A stretch of DNA of 64,000 nt from Enoplolaimus lenunculus. Lineage: Eukaryota; Nematoda; Enoplea; Enoplida; Thoracostomopsidae. Numbering within the stretch: position 1 is the first letter of the stretch; each line of letters begins with the position of its first letter. The stretch spans positions 1 to 64,000 of the forward strand of contig JASANG010001853.1 in assembly GCA_030248215.1 (NCBI GenBank). Reading direction: 5' to 3'. This document shows, piece by piece, positions 1-11,213 of this stretch. The notes under the pieces are model-generated. The model saw only the letters and a program-made list of their open reading frames with translations. It was not told the origin of the DNA and searched no databases. Made by a program: the position numbers and the translations under genes.

Positions 1-2790
1 GCGTTGCTTCAAGTTCCGTTACATATTGCTGTCAGTGCAAAAGCATTGCGTATTCTTCGATGTTACGTGAAATTTGTTAAATGAATCTCTTCGCTATGGT
101 GTTGACAATAGAAATTAATTTGAAGGAACCTAATATTAACTGATTTAATAGCTCGCTGTAATTACATACTAAGGCGTTTAAATTAGAAATTATTTAATAC
201 AAATTATTTTAAACTCCCGTTTGTCTTGATTAATCTGACTCTCCGTTATTAGAAAGTAAAAACTACCTTAATGATCAGTGTACACTGAGAAAATTTATGT
301 ACATATTTTATATCATTTTCCGCTTTTATGACAATTGCACCGATTATTTAGTATTTAGCTAAATCACAGAGTGATTCAGACAAGGTTTATAAGACCAAGA
401 AATTTTAGCATTCAAGCGTTATTATATGACGTCGTCTTCCACTTTAATACGTTGAGTTGAAGAGCGAAAAAACAGCAAAGTATACGCAGTATTTGATAGA
501 ATGTACAAAAATTCTTATTTCTGTATTCATAACACGAAGCATTTAACTTAACTATTGATTTTGTTTACCTAAATTTGACCCTAAGTTTACAAAATCAAAC
601 AGTCACCTGATAGAGTCACTTACGGAGTTTTATACTGGTTGGTGCGTTTCAATAACCACTGTGAGGCACAAGCATAGACCCTGAAAGGTATTTTCAAGGA
701 TTGCAATCCGATTTCCTTTGTTCATATATAGGTTAGTGGACACAGTGAAAAAATTTTGGAGGTTGAATATCAATACTGAAACAATTTATTTGAAATTTCT
801 TCTACTTTGTTCAACTGGTATCCTTATTCAGAATTGTGACGGCACCCATGGCCACTAAACTTGCCAACGTAACTTTCCGTACTTACAACAGTGCCGTACA
901 TCGACCGCCATATAGTGAAATCTTATATTGGGTATATATAAATATTTTTTACAGTAATAAAGCGAATCATGTAAACCGGATTTCATCTCAGATTTTCTCA
1001 CCGATCAAAGAGGATTTTGAACAGTAACAATTTTATTGGTAGGTTCGATATAAATGAAGTTAGTTTATGTTCAAGGTTTGGCTTGTTTGTGAAACATAGC
1101 GGTTGAGCCTGCAGTGTCAGAATGGATAAGGAGTCACACAGACAAAAATTTTAGGCGTAGATAAACCGGACACAGTATATTTGAAAAATTTCCTAGCTCA
1201 AACGGTCGAGTTAACACCTGAAACTCCCCTGGCTACGCCCTTAATTTTGCATAGATGTTGCGGTATTTAAAAATTATCTGAAACAAATGTGGTAAACTGT
1301 CTTAGCTTATAAGATAACTACTGAACTTGTTCTTAGTTAACGTATATTTATCAACGATGTCGTTTCTTTTTGAATTACCGAGCCTAAAATGATTGGTATA
1401 GCCTCTAGAAACATACCGATATATACCATTATAAAAATGCTTGATAATTTTTATAACTCGAATTTTGGCCGCCCGCCGGCCAAACACTGGCCGGTCGGCC
1501 AATCAAACGTCCCGCTGGCCGCTGGCTGGCCGTCCAGTAGAAAAAGTGGCAATTGTACAAACTTTCACATCTTGCATATATTTATTTCTGTGTACTGTAA
1601 ACCAACAATATTAATGATATGAAATGATGGGTGTAGCTTCATTAGACGTAACGCCTAGTCAAAAAAACTATTACGTTGATTTTCAGACATCGTTTCTACA
1701 CTGTTTACTGTTTTTAGTGTTTTTGCTGAATTTAATAGTTAGTTCAAAATGTATCGGATTAGTAGTGTTGTACTGGACGACAAACAAACGGGTCATGGTT
1801 AAAGTAAATAAAAACTAAGTTGAGACTTCTAAAAATCCAAACTAAACAGGATTAAAATCTATTCCGTTAATGAATTGCGTCAGAATAGTAGACACTTTGC
1901 GTTTTAGTAAAAGAATTTATTGCATACTCAAATAGCGATCATTTCCATGAACGCGTTTGCATAATTGCATTTTACCACAAAAGCGATTACTTTTAGAGTT
2001 TTTTACCGGTTGCAAAAATATTTCAAAATATGCTATTTTAACTGTGAAGTGGCCAAAATAGCGTTTAGCCTCGAAAAGATCCTCTGTTCAACGACACGGA
2101 ATTCGTTTGTTTGCAACACTGTTACACGCTTTACATCGTTTTTTCCGGCACTGGAAGTTCCAAGTGGGTTGGTAACCAGGCCGTGTCCTCCTCAGGCCAT
2201 GCACCACCCAACAGGGATCAAAATCCATAATTTTGCAACAAGATTTAATAGCAAAAATTACTTTTTTGCTCTTTTCGCTCGTGAGCTTTTCTAAGTATTG
2301 TACACTGCGCTAGCGACATCGAAAAAATTTCTGAATCCACCACTTATCAGGTCTCCAACAATCCATAAAATAGCGCTGTCGCCACGCAAAAAAAGCTTTA
2401 CAAATAAGCCTAAAACCTCGACAAGTCTCTGGTTAGAATTTTGTTTACATTACTGTCTGGGGTGTTATTTGATACTTGTTTTTGCGCCCCCTGCTGTCTG
2501 AAAGTGGATCAAAAAAAAGTGGACCCGCATAAATTTGACCAAATATAAAGCTGAACAGATTGCGAAAAAGTAATAATTTAATCTAAAATAATTTAAATTC
2601 TGGGCGAACAACTTTTATTTTTACATTTTGAAAATATTTATTTACTTCGAAAAAAAAGTTCAAAAACTGAATTCGTCGTCTCGACTCAAATCAGCTGGAT
2701 TCCAACTGAAGAATTGTTGAAGGCTCATTCAAAGGCGTATCCAGAGGGCTCAGAGCGCAGCCATTCACGTGTGCATTTGATCAAGTGTTT
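1..2790. other. Gene-free AT-rich interval
   Basis: No ORF here has splice sites, a codon pattern or a recognisable motif that would make it a gene. The one compositional oddity is a GGCC-dense patch at about 1466-1532 inside otherwise AT-rich DNA. The segment 1080-1240 has the look of an old repeat (it ends in CTGGCTACGCCC, a phrase common in the decayed repeats of this window), but I cannot assign it to a family. Confidence 0.5.
1466..1532. other. GGCC-rich patch
   Basis: About eight GGCC tetramers fall within roughly 65 bases, in phrases such as CCGCCGGCC and CTGGCCGCTGGCTGGCC, while the flanks are more than 60% AT. Shorter GGCC-rich phrases occur at 20317-20350 and 48380-48392. It could be a fragment of a GC-rich repeat or a small CpG-containing regulatory patch; the sequence alone does not decide. 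Confidence 0.4.
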
Positions 2791-3232
2791 TACTGTATTG
2801 ACCCGAATAAGAGAGGGGGACTGATATTTATTTGGCCTCTCGAGAGGGTACCCCCTGTTATTCGGTTACAGACTCATTTATTTTCAACCCACGGTCCGCC
2901 ATCTTTTGTTACTGATATATTTTCGGCATTGCCACTATGCGTTGAATTAAACGTTTGTCTTGTGTCAATAGCTTGAGCGATAATGCAAGATTATACTCAA
3001 GAATGTACTTTCAAAATTTAAGTACGCTTTAAAGTTTCGAACTCAACCTTATTTGGTCCTGGAGTCATTTATGCGCTACAATTAGGATAATTGCCATTTA
3101 TGGACTCTAATTTGGGTTTATGGACTCAATCCGCTTATGGACTTTTATTAGGGATACGGACTCCTATTGATTTGGACTCAAAATGGGGACCCCCATCTTA
3201 TTATAACCCCACTTATTCGGGTCAATACAGTA
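2791..3232 (+). mobile_element. MITE family B, full-length copy (Tc1/mariner-like)
   Basis: The inner ends are inverted repeats: TGACCCGAATAAGAG follows TACTGTAT on the left, and CTTATTCGGGTCA precedes ATACAGTA on the right. TA dinucleotides sit at both outer edges, the target preference of the Tc1/mariner superfamily. The 442-bp interior encodes nothing credible. It contains regularly spaced 'GGACTC' phrases in its right third (3100-3185). Other copies lie at 13947-14352 (inverted), 52951-53386 (inverted) and 55913-56362, with truncated or decayed ones at 13011-13362, 16440-16600, 17247-17350 and 58386-58450. The mobilising transposase is not in the window. Confidence 0.85.
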
Positions 3233-4481
3233 GGGAACTTTTTCAGTTGGTAACTCAACAAACCACCTCTTCGAAATTTTTATAAAATGGGTTTCATTTC
3301 AAATATCCTGCCTGCAGCTCCGAACTATGGATAGTCTTTTAGTGCATGGAACATAGTTTATTTGAGGTATGAACACTAAATACACGGAATAGTTAGAAAT
3401 TTGTGATTTTGGCTAACTATTAGATTCTAAATCACAGCTCTAATTTCGTTCTTTCCCGATGTACGCACATCGCTCTGATTCAGTGACGCGGTCGTTTAAC
3501 GTTTACTGCCCCACCCAAATATTTTATATAAACACCGGAAATGAAATATTCCAATCTAAATCAAAATTGAAATTTAATCTTTGGCAAAATACTATAACTT
3601 TTATGTGACAACTGGTTTTTGACCAGTATTTTCCGCCACTCTGTATATTTTTTGTATATTTCCTTTGATTTTCACTGCTCTACTAGTTGAATTAGCTAAA
3701 TAATCAGGTTGAGTCAACATGAGTTATCAGTCAATCAACGGAATAGTGTAGAAATCATATTTCTCGTCTGGAAACATAGTAAAAACCGTTTTTATTTTTT
3801 AGTATATTTACTTCATTGTATTCTTGATGTATAATACCTGCATCATTGGCTCAAAATACTAAATTGTGTAGTTGAACCGTTGTACGATCTGTTTAGATTC
3901 CCACGAATTTCATGTTGAAAATTTCCTCGTTGCTGCCTTTCTAAACATTCCAGACCAGGGTTTTATGTGCCAACCAAAAATTTGCTATTAAAATATTCTC
4001 TGCAGTGAAACCTGATGTTTAGCGCCTGAACATTTCTGTCTGATTTGAATTTATCACACTGTCCTTTATCTACTTCAGAACAATAGTAACATGAGATGTT
4101 AAAAGATTTATTTTGCAGTGGCTGTCAAGACAAATATTTAAGCGCATGGATCTATAGCTTCATAAAACTGAAAAGTATTCGGTTTAATAGAGCTTTGACT
4201 ATTTAGTGCAACTTCAATCTATTGAAGGTATATTTTTAGAAAGACAAAAGACAGAACACCGCATGTTGCTTACCACGTGCTTGTTGTAGTATTTTTTACG
4301 CATTCAGCAGATGTTTAATCCACAGAATATGAGACGAAATTATTAACAGAAAATAGCAACTATCCTCGTTTAGCGATGTGGTTTAAACTAGTGAAGTGCT
4401 GCAGCTACCGATGTTAAAAGTTGCATAGAAATAGACAAATTATACGCGAGAAGTGTGCTAAATTTCATAGCTAACTTTTAT
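3233..4481. other. Gene-free interval
   Basis: AT-rich sequence without a supported ORF, splice-flanked exon or repeat that I recognise. Confidence 0.5.
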
Positions 4482-4680
4482 CAGGTTCAAAGACGTAAGA
4501 CAGGTTTCCTAAAAAATGGGAGCCAGGAGGCGCGCAACCCACCTTGAAGAAGGTTGGTCCCTTTGCCAATTTTCAAACCACCAGGTTCAAAGACGTAAGA
4601 CTGGTTTCCTAAAAATGGGAGCCAGGAGACGCGCAACCCACCTGGAAGAAGGTTGATCCCTTTGCCAATTTTGAACCTTG
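4482..4680. repeat. Tandem duplication, about 100 bp unit, two copies
   Basis: The segment beginning CAGGTTCAAAGACGTAAGA at 4482 repeats from 4582, differing at a handful of positions. The second copy runs straight into a family C repeat (to about 4765). Because that family also contains the phrase CAATTTTGAACCTTG, the duplicated unit is probably itself derived from family C. Confidence 0.75.
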
Positions 4681-4765
4681 GTTGTAAGTCATCGAATACC
4701 ATTGTCTGCCCTTTTCTGAAAAATGTTTAGCCTACTTTAGCAAGATGAGTTGGCTACGCGATAGG
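4620..4765 (+). repeat. Family C repeat, decayed copy
   Basis: The copy carries the family's ordered phrases: GAACCTTGGTTGTAAGTCAT, then GCCCTTTTCTGAAAAATG, TTTAGCC, and an end reading AGCAAGATGAGTTGGCTACG. The same order occurs in at least ten other places in this window in both orientations. Confidence 0.65.
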
Positions 4766-5568
4766 TGCTGAACACGTTTGAGAAGAGTTGTAAGTGTACC
4801 GAATGAAATATATTTTGGTAAAAAGAAAAGCGAAAATTCCAGTTCGTATTGAGTCTGTAATCGGTATTTGATTGTTGTTTCATTTTGTCGTAAAGTGAAC
4901 TCAGTTTAATACGGTTATACGGCTTAATTGACGGCAATTTAAATTTTGCCCGATAGTTTACCTGTCTAGATTTAACGAGCCTTTAGCATGTATTAAAATA
5001 TACAAAAAACTGTACATGAATTTAAACTGGTGAAATATTTTGCAGCTGCAACGTTTCTATTGATTTCTATATCACGTGGAACATCCGATACTCGTAAGCG
5101 ACATTTATACAGACCTGTATCCTTTTAGCAGAGTTTACAACCAAAATTTTGCGTAGTAGATTTAGTGTCAAAAACTGCGTTTGGCATCGCGTTTGTTTCA
5201 CTCGCAAACCGCGGTAGGACTTCGGCTTATGTGTTATGATGTACAAGATTTTGAAATACCTGTTTGATTTTGCAACCACCAATGGGGCTGAATTGAAAGC
5301 AGGATAAAAAATTTCTGTTGCCTCTGTCAACAGAGGCCTATTTTTACTCAAGATGTGTTTGCTGTTGGATACTTCTTTGATCTTGAAATGACTGCTGTAT
5401 ATATTTGTGAATTTGCTATGTTTGAAACAATATTTCCATGTATACTGTGTTAGTTTTAATGGAAATATATAGTGATTAATTTCATGTAAATATCAGTGAA
5501 GTTACAAACCTTGTCAGCAGGTTTTTGTCAGTCTCAAGTCGATAGTTTAATAATAAGATTTATTTGAT
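4766..5568. other. Gene-free interval
   Basis: AT-rich. A 94-codon open frame on the minus strand (5067-5351) has no recognisable motif, and I treat it as chance. Confidence 0.45.
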
Positions 5569-5840
5569 CGCGAACTCGTTTAAACATATTTCATGAATGA
5601 CAGATCTGAAATGTCATGTGTACCTCCAGCAGTTTTAGGTATAATTTTCATGACCTCTCCAGTTGGGCCTGTAGCAGAAGGGGGCAGAGGGGTTCAGCTA
5701 TCCTCGCGAACTCGTTTAAACATATTTCATGAATGACAGATCTGAAATGTCATGTGTACCTCCAGCAGTTTTAGGTATAATTTTCATGACCTCTCCAGTT
5801 GGGCCTGTAGCAGAAGGGGGCAGAGGGGTTCAGCTATCCT
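5569..5840. repeat. 136-bp perfect or near-perfect direct duplication
   Basis: The segment starting CGCGAACTCGTTTAAAC at 5569 repeats from 5705 with no difference I can see, ending in CAGCTATCCT both times. Such identity implies a recent tandem duplication, or an assembly artefact. The unit includes the left part of a family C repeat that continues to about 5965. Confidence 0.9.
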
Positions 5841-5965
5841 GAACAAATTTTTCCACACAAGAAACTTTTCAACCTTGTTTGTACCTATAGTCACCGAAAA
5901 CCCTTGTATTGACCTCTTGAAGAATTTCTAGCCCCCCCCCCAGCAAGATGAGCTGGCTACAGGTC
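5640..5965 (+). repeat. Family C repeat (partly duplicated)
   Basis: The order of family C phrases is kept: GGCCTGTAGCAGAAGGGGGC, TTTTCAACCTTGTTTGTA, GTCACCGAAAACCCTTGTAT, a C-run at 5933-5941 and AGCAAGATGAGCTGGCTAC. The left part lies inside the 136-bp tandem duplication, which therefore happened after the element was inserted. Confidence 0.7.
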
Positions 5966-6655
5966 CACATCAAGTGCATATTAGCCGCTGTACTGACATA
6001 AACTGAGTAACGTTTCCTATTTTGTTTTTTCAAAAATTACATATATTTCTGCCTAAAACGTCAAAGTTAAAATGATTTATGATACGAAAATTACAAGGTT
6101 TCAATGTTTTTAGCCAGTCAAATTTAAAGTTGCAAAATAACATGTACCTAATTTTGCTCTTGAACAAATTGTAGCATCTGTTTCTGTTTCAATCATATAA
6201 ATAACCTGGCGAACCACATTCAAAAATACTTTTTTGACTGAAAAGAAAACTTGAGAAAAATAGGTTCTTTGGCTCCTATACACTTCCCCCTATTTAAGGT
6301 TAATGTTCATGCAACGGCTTAGGCAAAGGTAAGCATATTTCCTAAACCTATGCGTGACCTTAAGCGCCTGACCTTAAGCGTAAATGTGAAAGAAGTGTAC
6401 AAGGGTCAGTTGTCCACAATGCCACCAAATTTAATACAATATAAAGAGAATGCTGTTGCCCAAAGGGTCTGCCACACCAAGCGGTTTTCATGCTTGGGTA
6501 CCAAAATCAGTCTACAAGTATTTCATCTGGATTTTGACTGCGCAACGTAGCATTTCCATTATTTCATTCGCGCAGGTACTAACAATTACAAAGTGTTACC
6601 AATATCATTTCACAAATCAGAAATCGGTGTAATCTATATATCTGTCTATATTATC

Positions 6656-6688
6656 AAAGCAGGAACGCCCCACATACGTATTTTGGAC
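6656..6688 (+). repeat. Short conserved repeat fragment, copy 1 of 3
   Basis: The core GGAACGCCCCACATACGTAT is shared almost exactly with 25707-25726 and, inverted, with 15488-15521. Conservation falls off sharply on both sides, so the common part is only about 35 bases. It may be a terminal fragment of a transposon. Confidence 0.7.
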
Positions 6689-7344
6689 AGTGGACACTGT
6701 TACAGCTGTAGAGTTTTAAGTGTGAAAATTAATACTAAAATCTTTATTGTTCAAAGTAGAACTGTGTATAGATTTAATTTATTCGTTTGTCCAATAAGAT
6801 TTTTAATTGCGTTGTGACATTTTGCTCAAAATATGTTCTCGTCGGTTGCAGTTATCGCAACCAACAGTCTTATGTTGTAATTCCCATTGCACATTATTAA
6901 AATAAACGCTTATAATGTAGCACACTTTACCAGCGGTAATAATTCATGATATTTTTTCAATATTAAAAGGCCAAAAACATTGCAATATTAATAGCTATAG
7001 TTACTCAATTTCGCAACTATAAAAACAAACCAAAGTACTTAAAGCCTGTAAGTCAAATGCGAAATTGGTTCAAAGAATAGCTCAGTATATATCGCTGTAG
7101 ATGAATAATTTCCTACCGCATATTTAAAGCGCACATTCATTTCTATTGATTAATGTTCAGTTTAGAACAGTATAGATGGCGGTTTTTCTTGACTATTCTA
7201 TGGCATTTAGTAGGTAAGTTTGATTACGATTTCACCGCAGGATTACTATGAGCAACTAAAGCACAAACTGTGTAGCCGAAATATTCCGCAATGAACAGTG
7301 TTTTATTATTTTTGTGTGCATGCGCTGTCAAAAGTCTCGATGGA

Positions 7345-7485
7345 ACGTAGGCGTCCGTCGGCTCAAGCGGCAGTCTTTTATACTCGAGCGATGATAAACA
7401 ACTCGTCTCATGCGAGAGTTTGAGCACAAATACTAACGTCACATTAGATCGCAAATGAAATAGAAAATATTCATGCGAGAAAACG
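7345..7485 (+). repeat. Possible tRNA-derived SINE remnant
   Basis: A-box-like GGCTCAAGCGG (about 7358) and a B-box-like GAGTTTGAGCAC (about 7423) are followed by a tail, AAATAGAAAATATTCATG. That tail recurs at about 59012-59030, behind a better tRNA-like segment (58928-58994). Internal pol III boxes plus a shared tail suggest a decayed tRNA-derived SINE. The evidence is thin and both copies are diverged. Confidence 0.3.
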
Positions 7486-8075
7486 TCAATCTTAAGTCAT
7501 AAAAACATTACTTTGACCAAATCGCGTAACAACCCGGATATGCTGGGTTTCGTTTATGTTTAACTTTATTGATATAGAAACTATTTATAGCTTTAGACAA
7601 AACACACAATTTTTCGTTTTAAGCGTATTTTCTAGCTTCCAAGTATCGGCGAATTATATACTGGTGAAGATAATGCTGAAAATTTAAAACGAACGCGCCC
7701 CAAACGCATAGTTACTGTAGTGGCTAGAAAGTTAAACCTAAGTATAGTATTTCATCCTGCTGATTTTTTTATATTATTCAAATTGTACCAGTACCGTATT
7801 TATAGCCAAAAAGAAATTTTTTAAATTTGCTCAAAATTTTTCACCGAAAATGTCCATGGTGGATCTATTATTTTCTAATGTGGGGGATACTTTTTAAGTA
7901 TCGAAATATTATAAAGTTTAAAGTGTGCTTGTCAAATATTTTGATATCTGACGGCTTTTTCAATTTCGCTGCAGGCGCAGATTTCTGCGAGTTCGTGTTG
8001 CATCCACACAACATTAATCAGCTAGTACTTTACTATAAAACACATTTTGAGAAGTTCGGATGAACCATTTTCATG

Positions 8076-8255
8076 CAAAATTTGCAGTACGGCAAAGCAT
8101 ACTTACTGTAAGAAAATTACAATAACGAACTGTTAAAATATTGCCTATCTTCAAACGGTTTAAACAAAAATTTGCAGTACGGCAAAGCATACTTACTGTA
8201 AGAAAATTACAATAACGAACTGTTAAAATATTGCCTATCTTCAAACGGTTTAAAC
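8076..8255. repeat. 90-bp direct tandem duplication
   Basis: TTTGCAGTACGGCAAAGCAT starts at 8081 and again at 8171, and both copies read identically through CAAACGGTTTAAAC. This is a recent duplication or an assembly artefact, with no coding content. Confidence 0.9.
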
Positions 8256-10948
8256 ATTATATCGCCGTTGCGCAGTTTGCAGTGAGTTGGCTGCTTGAGG
8301 CGATTTCACTGTCTTAAACAAAAAATTCTAAAACGATTCGTTTAATCTTGGGTCTGCTATTCCAAGTAATTCAAGCAAACTAATTATTCCTAAACGTACT
8401 TTTAAGATATAAGTGAGCACCTGATAATTGACATTATATATATTTACAATTAAATCGCCAGTGCGCACTTTACTGCAGTGGCTGGTGCGATTTATGTTTC
8501 GTTGGTCCGAGGTTCAATTGTGCCTTACCGAATCACATAACTGTGGCGAGTTGGAAGAGTAATTTATTCTAACTTTTCTGCACAAAAAGTTTACGGCGAC
8601 TAACAGCTTATTTACCCTGTTCTATGAACAGGCGTGTTAAGTTGGCAGAGACAGAGAAGGCAATGGGATTGTATTGGATCAGAAACTGTTATAAAATTCT
8701 CTAAACACTCAAAACTAGAGTTATATCCAGATCCATTCCAGTATGTTTGGGTATATTCGACACGTATACTGGCGAAGTAATATTCTACGTCTGAGGAGCT
8801 TTCTGAGTAACAGGAACTCGTGGGTCTCAGAGGGCAAACTTCCAATCCCAACACCTATCGGATACATTGATTCCTCAATATTTTGACCCGTTACTCACTG
8901 ATCCATTCTCAACTCTGGACAAAAGGCTTTGGGGTCTAGGCGTGGCTCTCATATCTACAAAATTTACTACCAAACTAACCTTTTGGCTGTTCGTACGTCA
9001 ATCCTGCTGCTGGAAAGTTTTGGCCAAAATTTGGTTAATGGCCTATCTCTTCAATATATACGCTTTATTCATAACTCTTAACATGACCGTCCGCATACAA
9101 AATCACTAGCAATCGAATACAAATTCCACAATATCATGCGTATACCAGGTAACTTTTATGGGGGGTAGTGTGATAAGCACTGAAGTTTTTTTGGCTTCAT
9201 GGCGTTGCATACTAGAGATTTTTAACTGTCCCATAAACACAACGAAATTGTTTTGTACTTCGACGTAACTTTAATCGTTTGATCTCTGAAATTTTTTTAA
9301 ACGTTATTTGAAAAACCAACGGATCTTCTGATGTAATATTTCAACGAAGCTTTCTAAAAATTTAGCAACACTTTCAAGGCTACATTAACAACAAGTTTAT
9401 ATGTCAAAATTCCGGATCCATTATTGCTTTGAGCCGAAACAGATTTCGCTATTCTTGATTTAAGCGGCGTAATCTTGCGGAAAATTTAGCGAAACAAATT
9501 TACCGTTCATACGGTGATCCCAAACGACTAAAGATCAATCTTAATTCATTACATACTCACAATTTCGTATATTTTGCAACATTAGGACAATGAGCTTATT
9601 TGTCATCACAACCTAATCAGCATTTACGCTATTAGCTAAGTCATTATCTGGTCCGTAAAACGCATTTAAGAATTTCTCGGCTAACGTGTCAGGCAGCTGA
9701 ACCTAAGGTCAGAGTTATTCAGCGGGTATTTCCTGATTTCGGACAACAGGTACATATTCAATTAATGAGAATGTGGTATCAAAGTGTCACCCTGGAGTTA
9801 GATTAGAATCCACTAGGTATAGACACGCAATCGTATATATAGTGATGAGAGCTGGGTCGATCCGTGCGCGGCATGAATACCGACTCAAGAAATCCTCGCG
9901 AACCAAGTGAGCCAGAACACAGACGGAATTTAAGTATTAAACTTAGTGAAAAGTCTTAGCTGTACGTGGATCCAGCGAGAAAACCTTCGCTTCGTACAAA
10001 ACTCTGAACTTCTTGGCACACAGTAATTCCATGCGGACGCCCGTACTTTGGATTATGTTTAAATCACGCAAAGGGAGAAGTTCGTAAAACGAACTAACCC
10101 AAAGAAAAATATCAGACTTAACAATCAAGAGTCAGACTGGGGTAAAATGACGTAGAACAACTCGGTGGGAAAAGCTCAAAATCGTTTTAACATCAAACCC
10201 CGATAAATGTGTTCAACATTGCGTAGGTCTAAAAAGATTTGATCCATAGGACGAGCCTAGTTTCACCTTTGATTTTGCACTTTTTATGCAATTATTCAAT
10301 ATATTACAATGTGTAGTTTGAGAATCATAATGCACTAGAGTAACCTGAACAATATTTTCAAATTTACTATTAGTAACCAAATAGCAAAAGCGAAGGAATT
10401 AATAGTCAATTTCGCTACACTGCACCTTTAACGATTTGGCAAGCACTTGGGCAGAGCAGGGCCGAGACTACGCCCCTCGCTATGGAAACTAAGGCCCCAT
10501 ACAACTCACTGAAGTCTTTAAACGATTCAGTAAAGCTCTATGTGATCAACCGAGGCCTTTTGTTGTTCCCCGAGACTCATATCTCTTTCTCAGAGGCCCT
10601 ATTTAAAGGAATACTGAGTTACTCGCAATAAAGTTCCCTGATAGGTTGATGGCCCCCTAAAGTAGGTGTGATTGTTTCAGCTTCGGGCTGTGAATGAAAC
10701 TTGCCTGAATAACTTGACTTGCATTTTAACAAAGTTGCTTCGACTAAGATTGTACTTAGTTTACGCGGACTGTTCTAGAAAAACTTCATGAACCTAAACC
10801 GGGCACAAGTTTTCTCTTGTACTATTTAATTACAATTAAATGTAAACGCAAAGGCAAATGGTTTTTCTTGGTACTTGTTTACTTTTCCTTCACAACATTC
10901 CTCTGTACATAACGACGGGATTAATAAAACAGGCTGAGCTGAAATTTA
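8256..10948. other. Gene-free interval
   Basis: No recognisable gene. Two nearby segments (8257-8312 and 8450-8500) each hold a loose ATCGCC...GGCGAT inverted phrase and may be decayed relatives. The 10440-10680 stretch is richer in GC and looks like old repeat DNA. Open frames at 8612-8854 and 8867-9109 have no motif and no supporting splice sites. Confidence 0.45.
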
Positions 10949-11213
10949 GGGCCAATGTTAAAGAAAAGGGTCGGAACAGTAGTATAAGCATATTCCTAAG
11001 CCTAAAAGTAAGCCTAAGCCTAAGCGTAAGAATGAGCATATTCCTAAGCCTAAACTTAAACCTAAGCCTAAGCCTAAGCGTAAGAATGAGCATATTCCTA
11101 AGCCTAAGCATAAGCCTATTAGCCTAAGCCATGCGAAAAAATTAGTCTCAAGCTTAAGCTTACAATATTGCCGTCCCACAGAAAAACGTTTCGCCCCTGA
11201 TCTTTACTTGGGC
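10949..11213 (+). mobile_element. MITE family A copy with TTAGGC-like array
   Basis: The left end reads GGGCCAATGTTAAAG and the right end CTTTACTTGGGC. Flanking octamers GAAATTTA (10941-10948) and AAAACTTA (11214-11221) agree at six of eight positions, consistent with an aged 8-bp target duplication. The interior (10988-11130) is a degenerate array of CCTAAG/CCTAAGC units with inserts reading GTAAGAATGAGCATATT. Open frames across it on both strands are products of the repeat, not genes. CCTAAG is the complement phase of the nematode telomere unit TTAGGC. Confidence 0.75.

Larger units (their letters stand above)
5966..8075. other. Gene-free interval with two small repeat fragments
   Basis: No supported gene. 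Two items repeat elsewhere. The first is a 33-base phrase at 6656-6688 (core GGAACGCCCCACATACG), found again at 25701-25733 and inverted at 15488-15521. The second is a possible SINE-like remnant at about 7345-7485. Other open frames in this interval are short and lack splice context. Confidence 0.45.

Noticed and set aside
10988-11130. A true telomere or chromosome-fusion scar
   Set aside because: The TTAGGC-like units are degenerate, short and bounded by transposon ends with target duplications, and the same array type is present at several sites.
10858-11179. Open frames of repeated SLSLSL / LRLRLR type on both strands
   Set aside because: They are translations of the CCTAAG array in a family A MITE.
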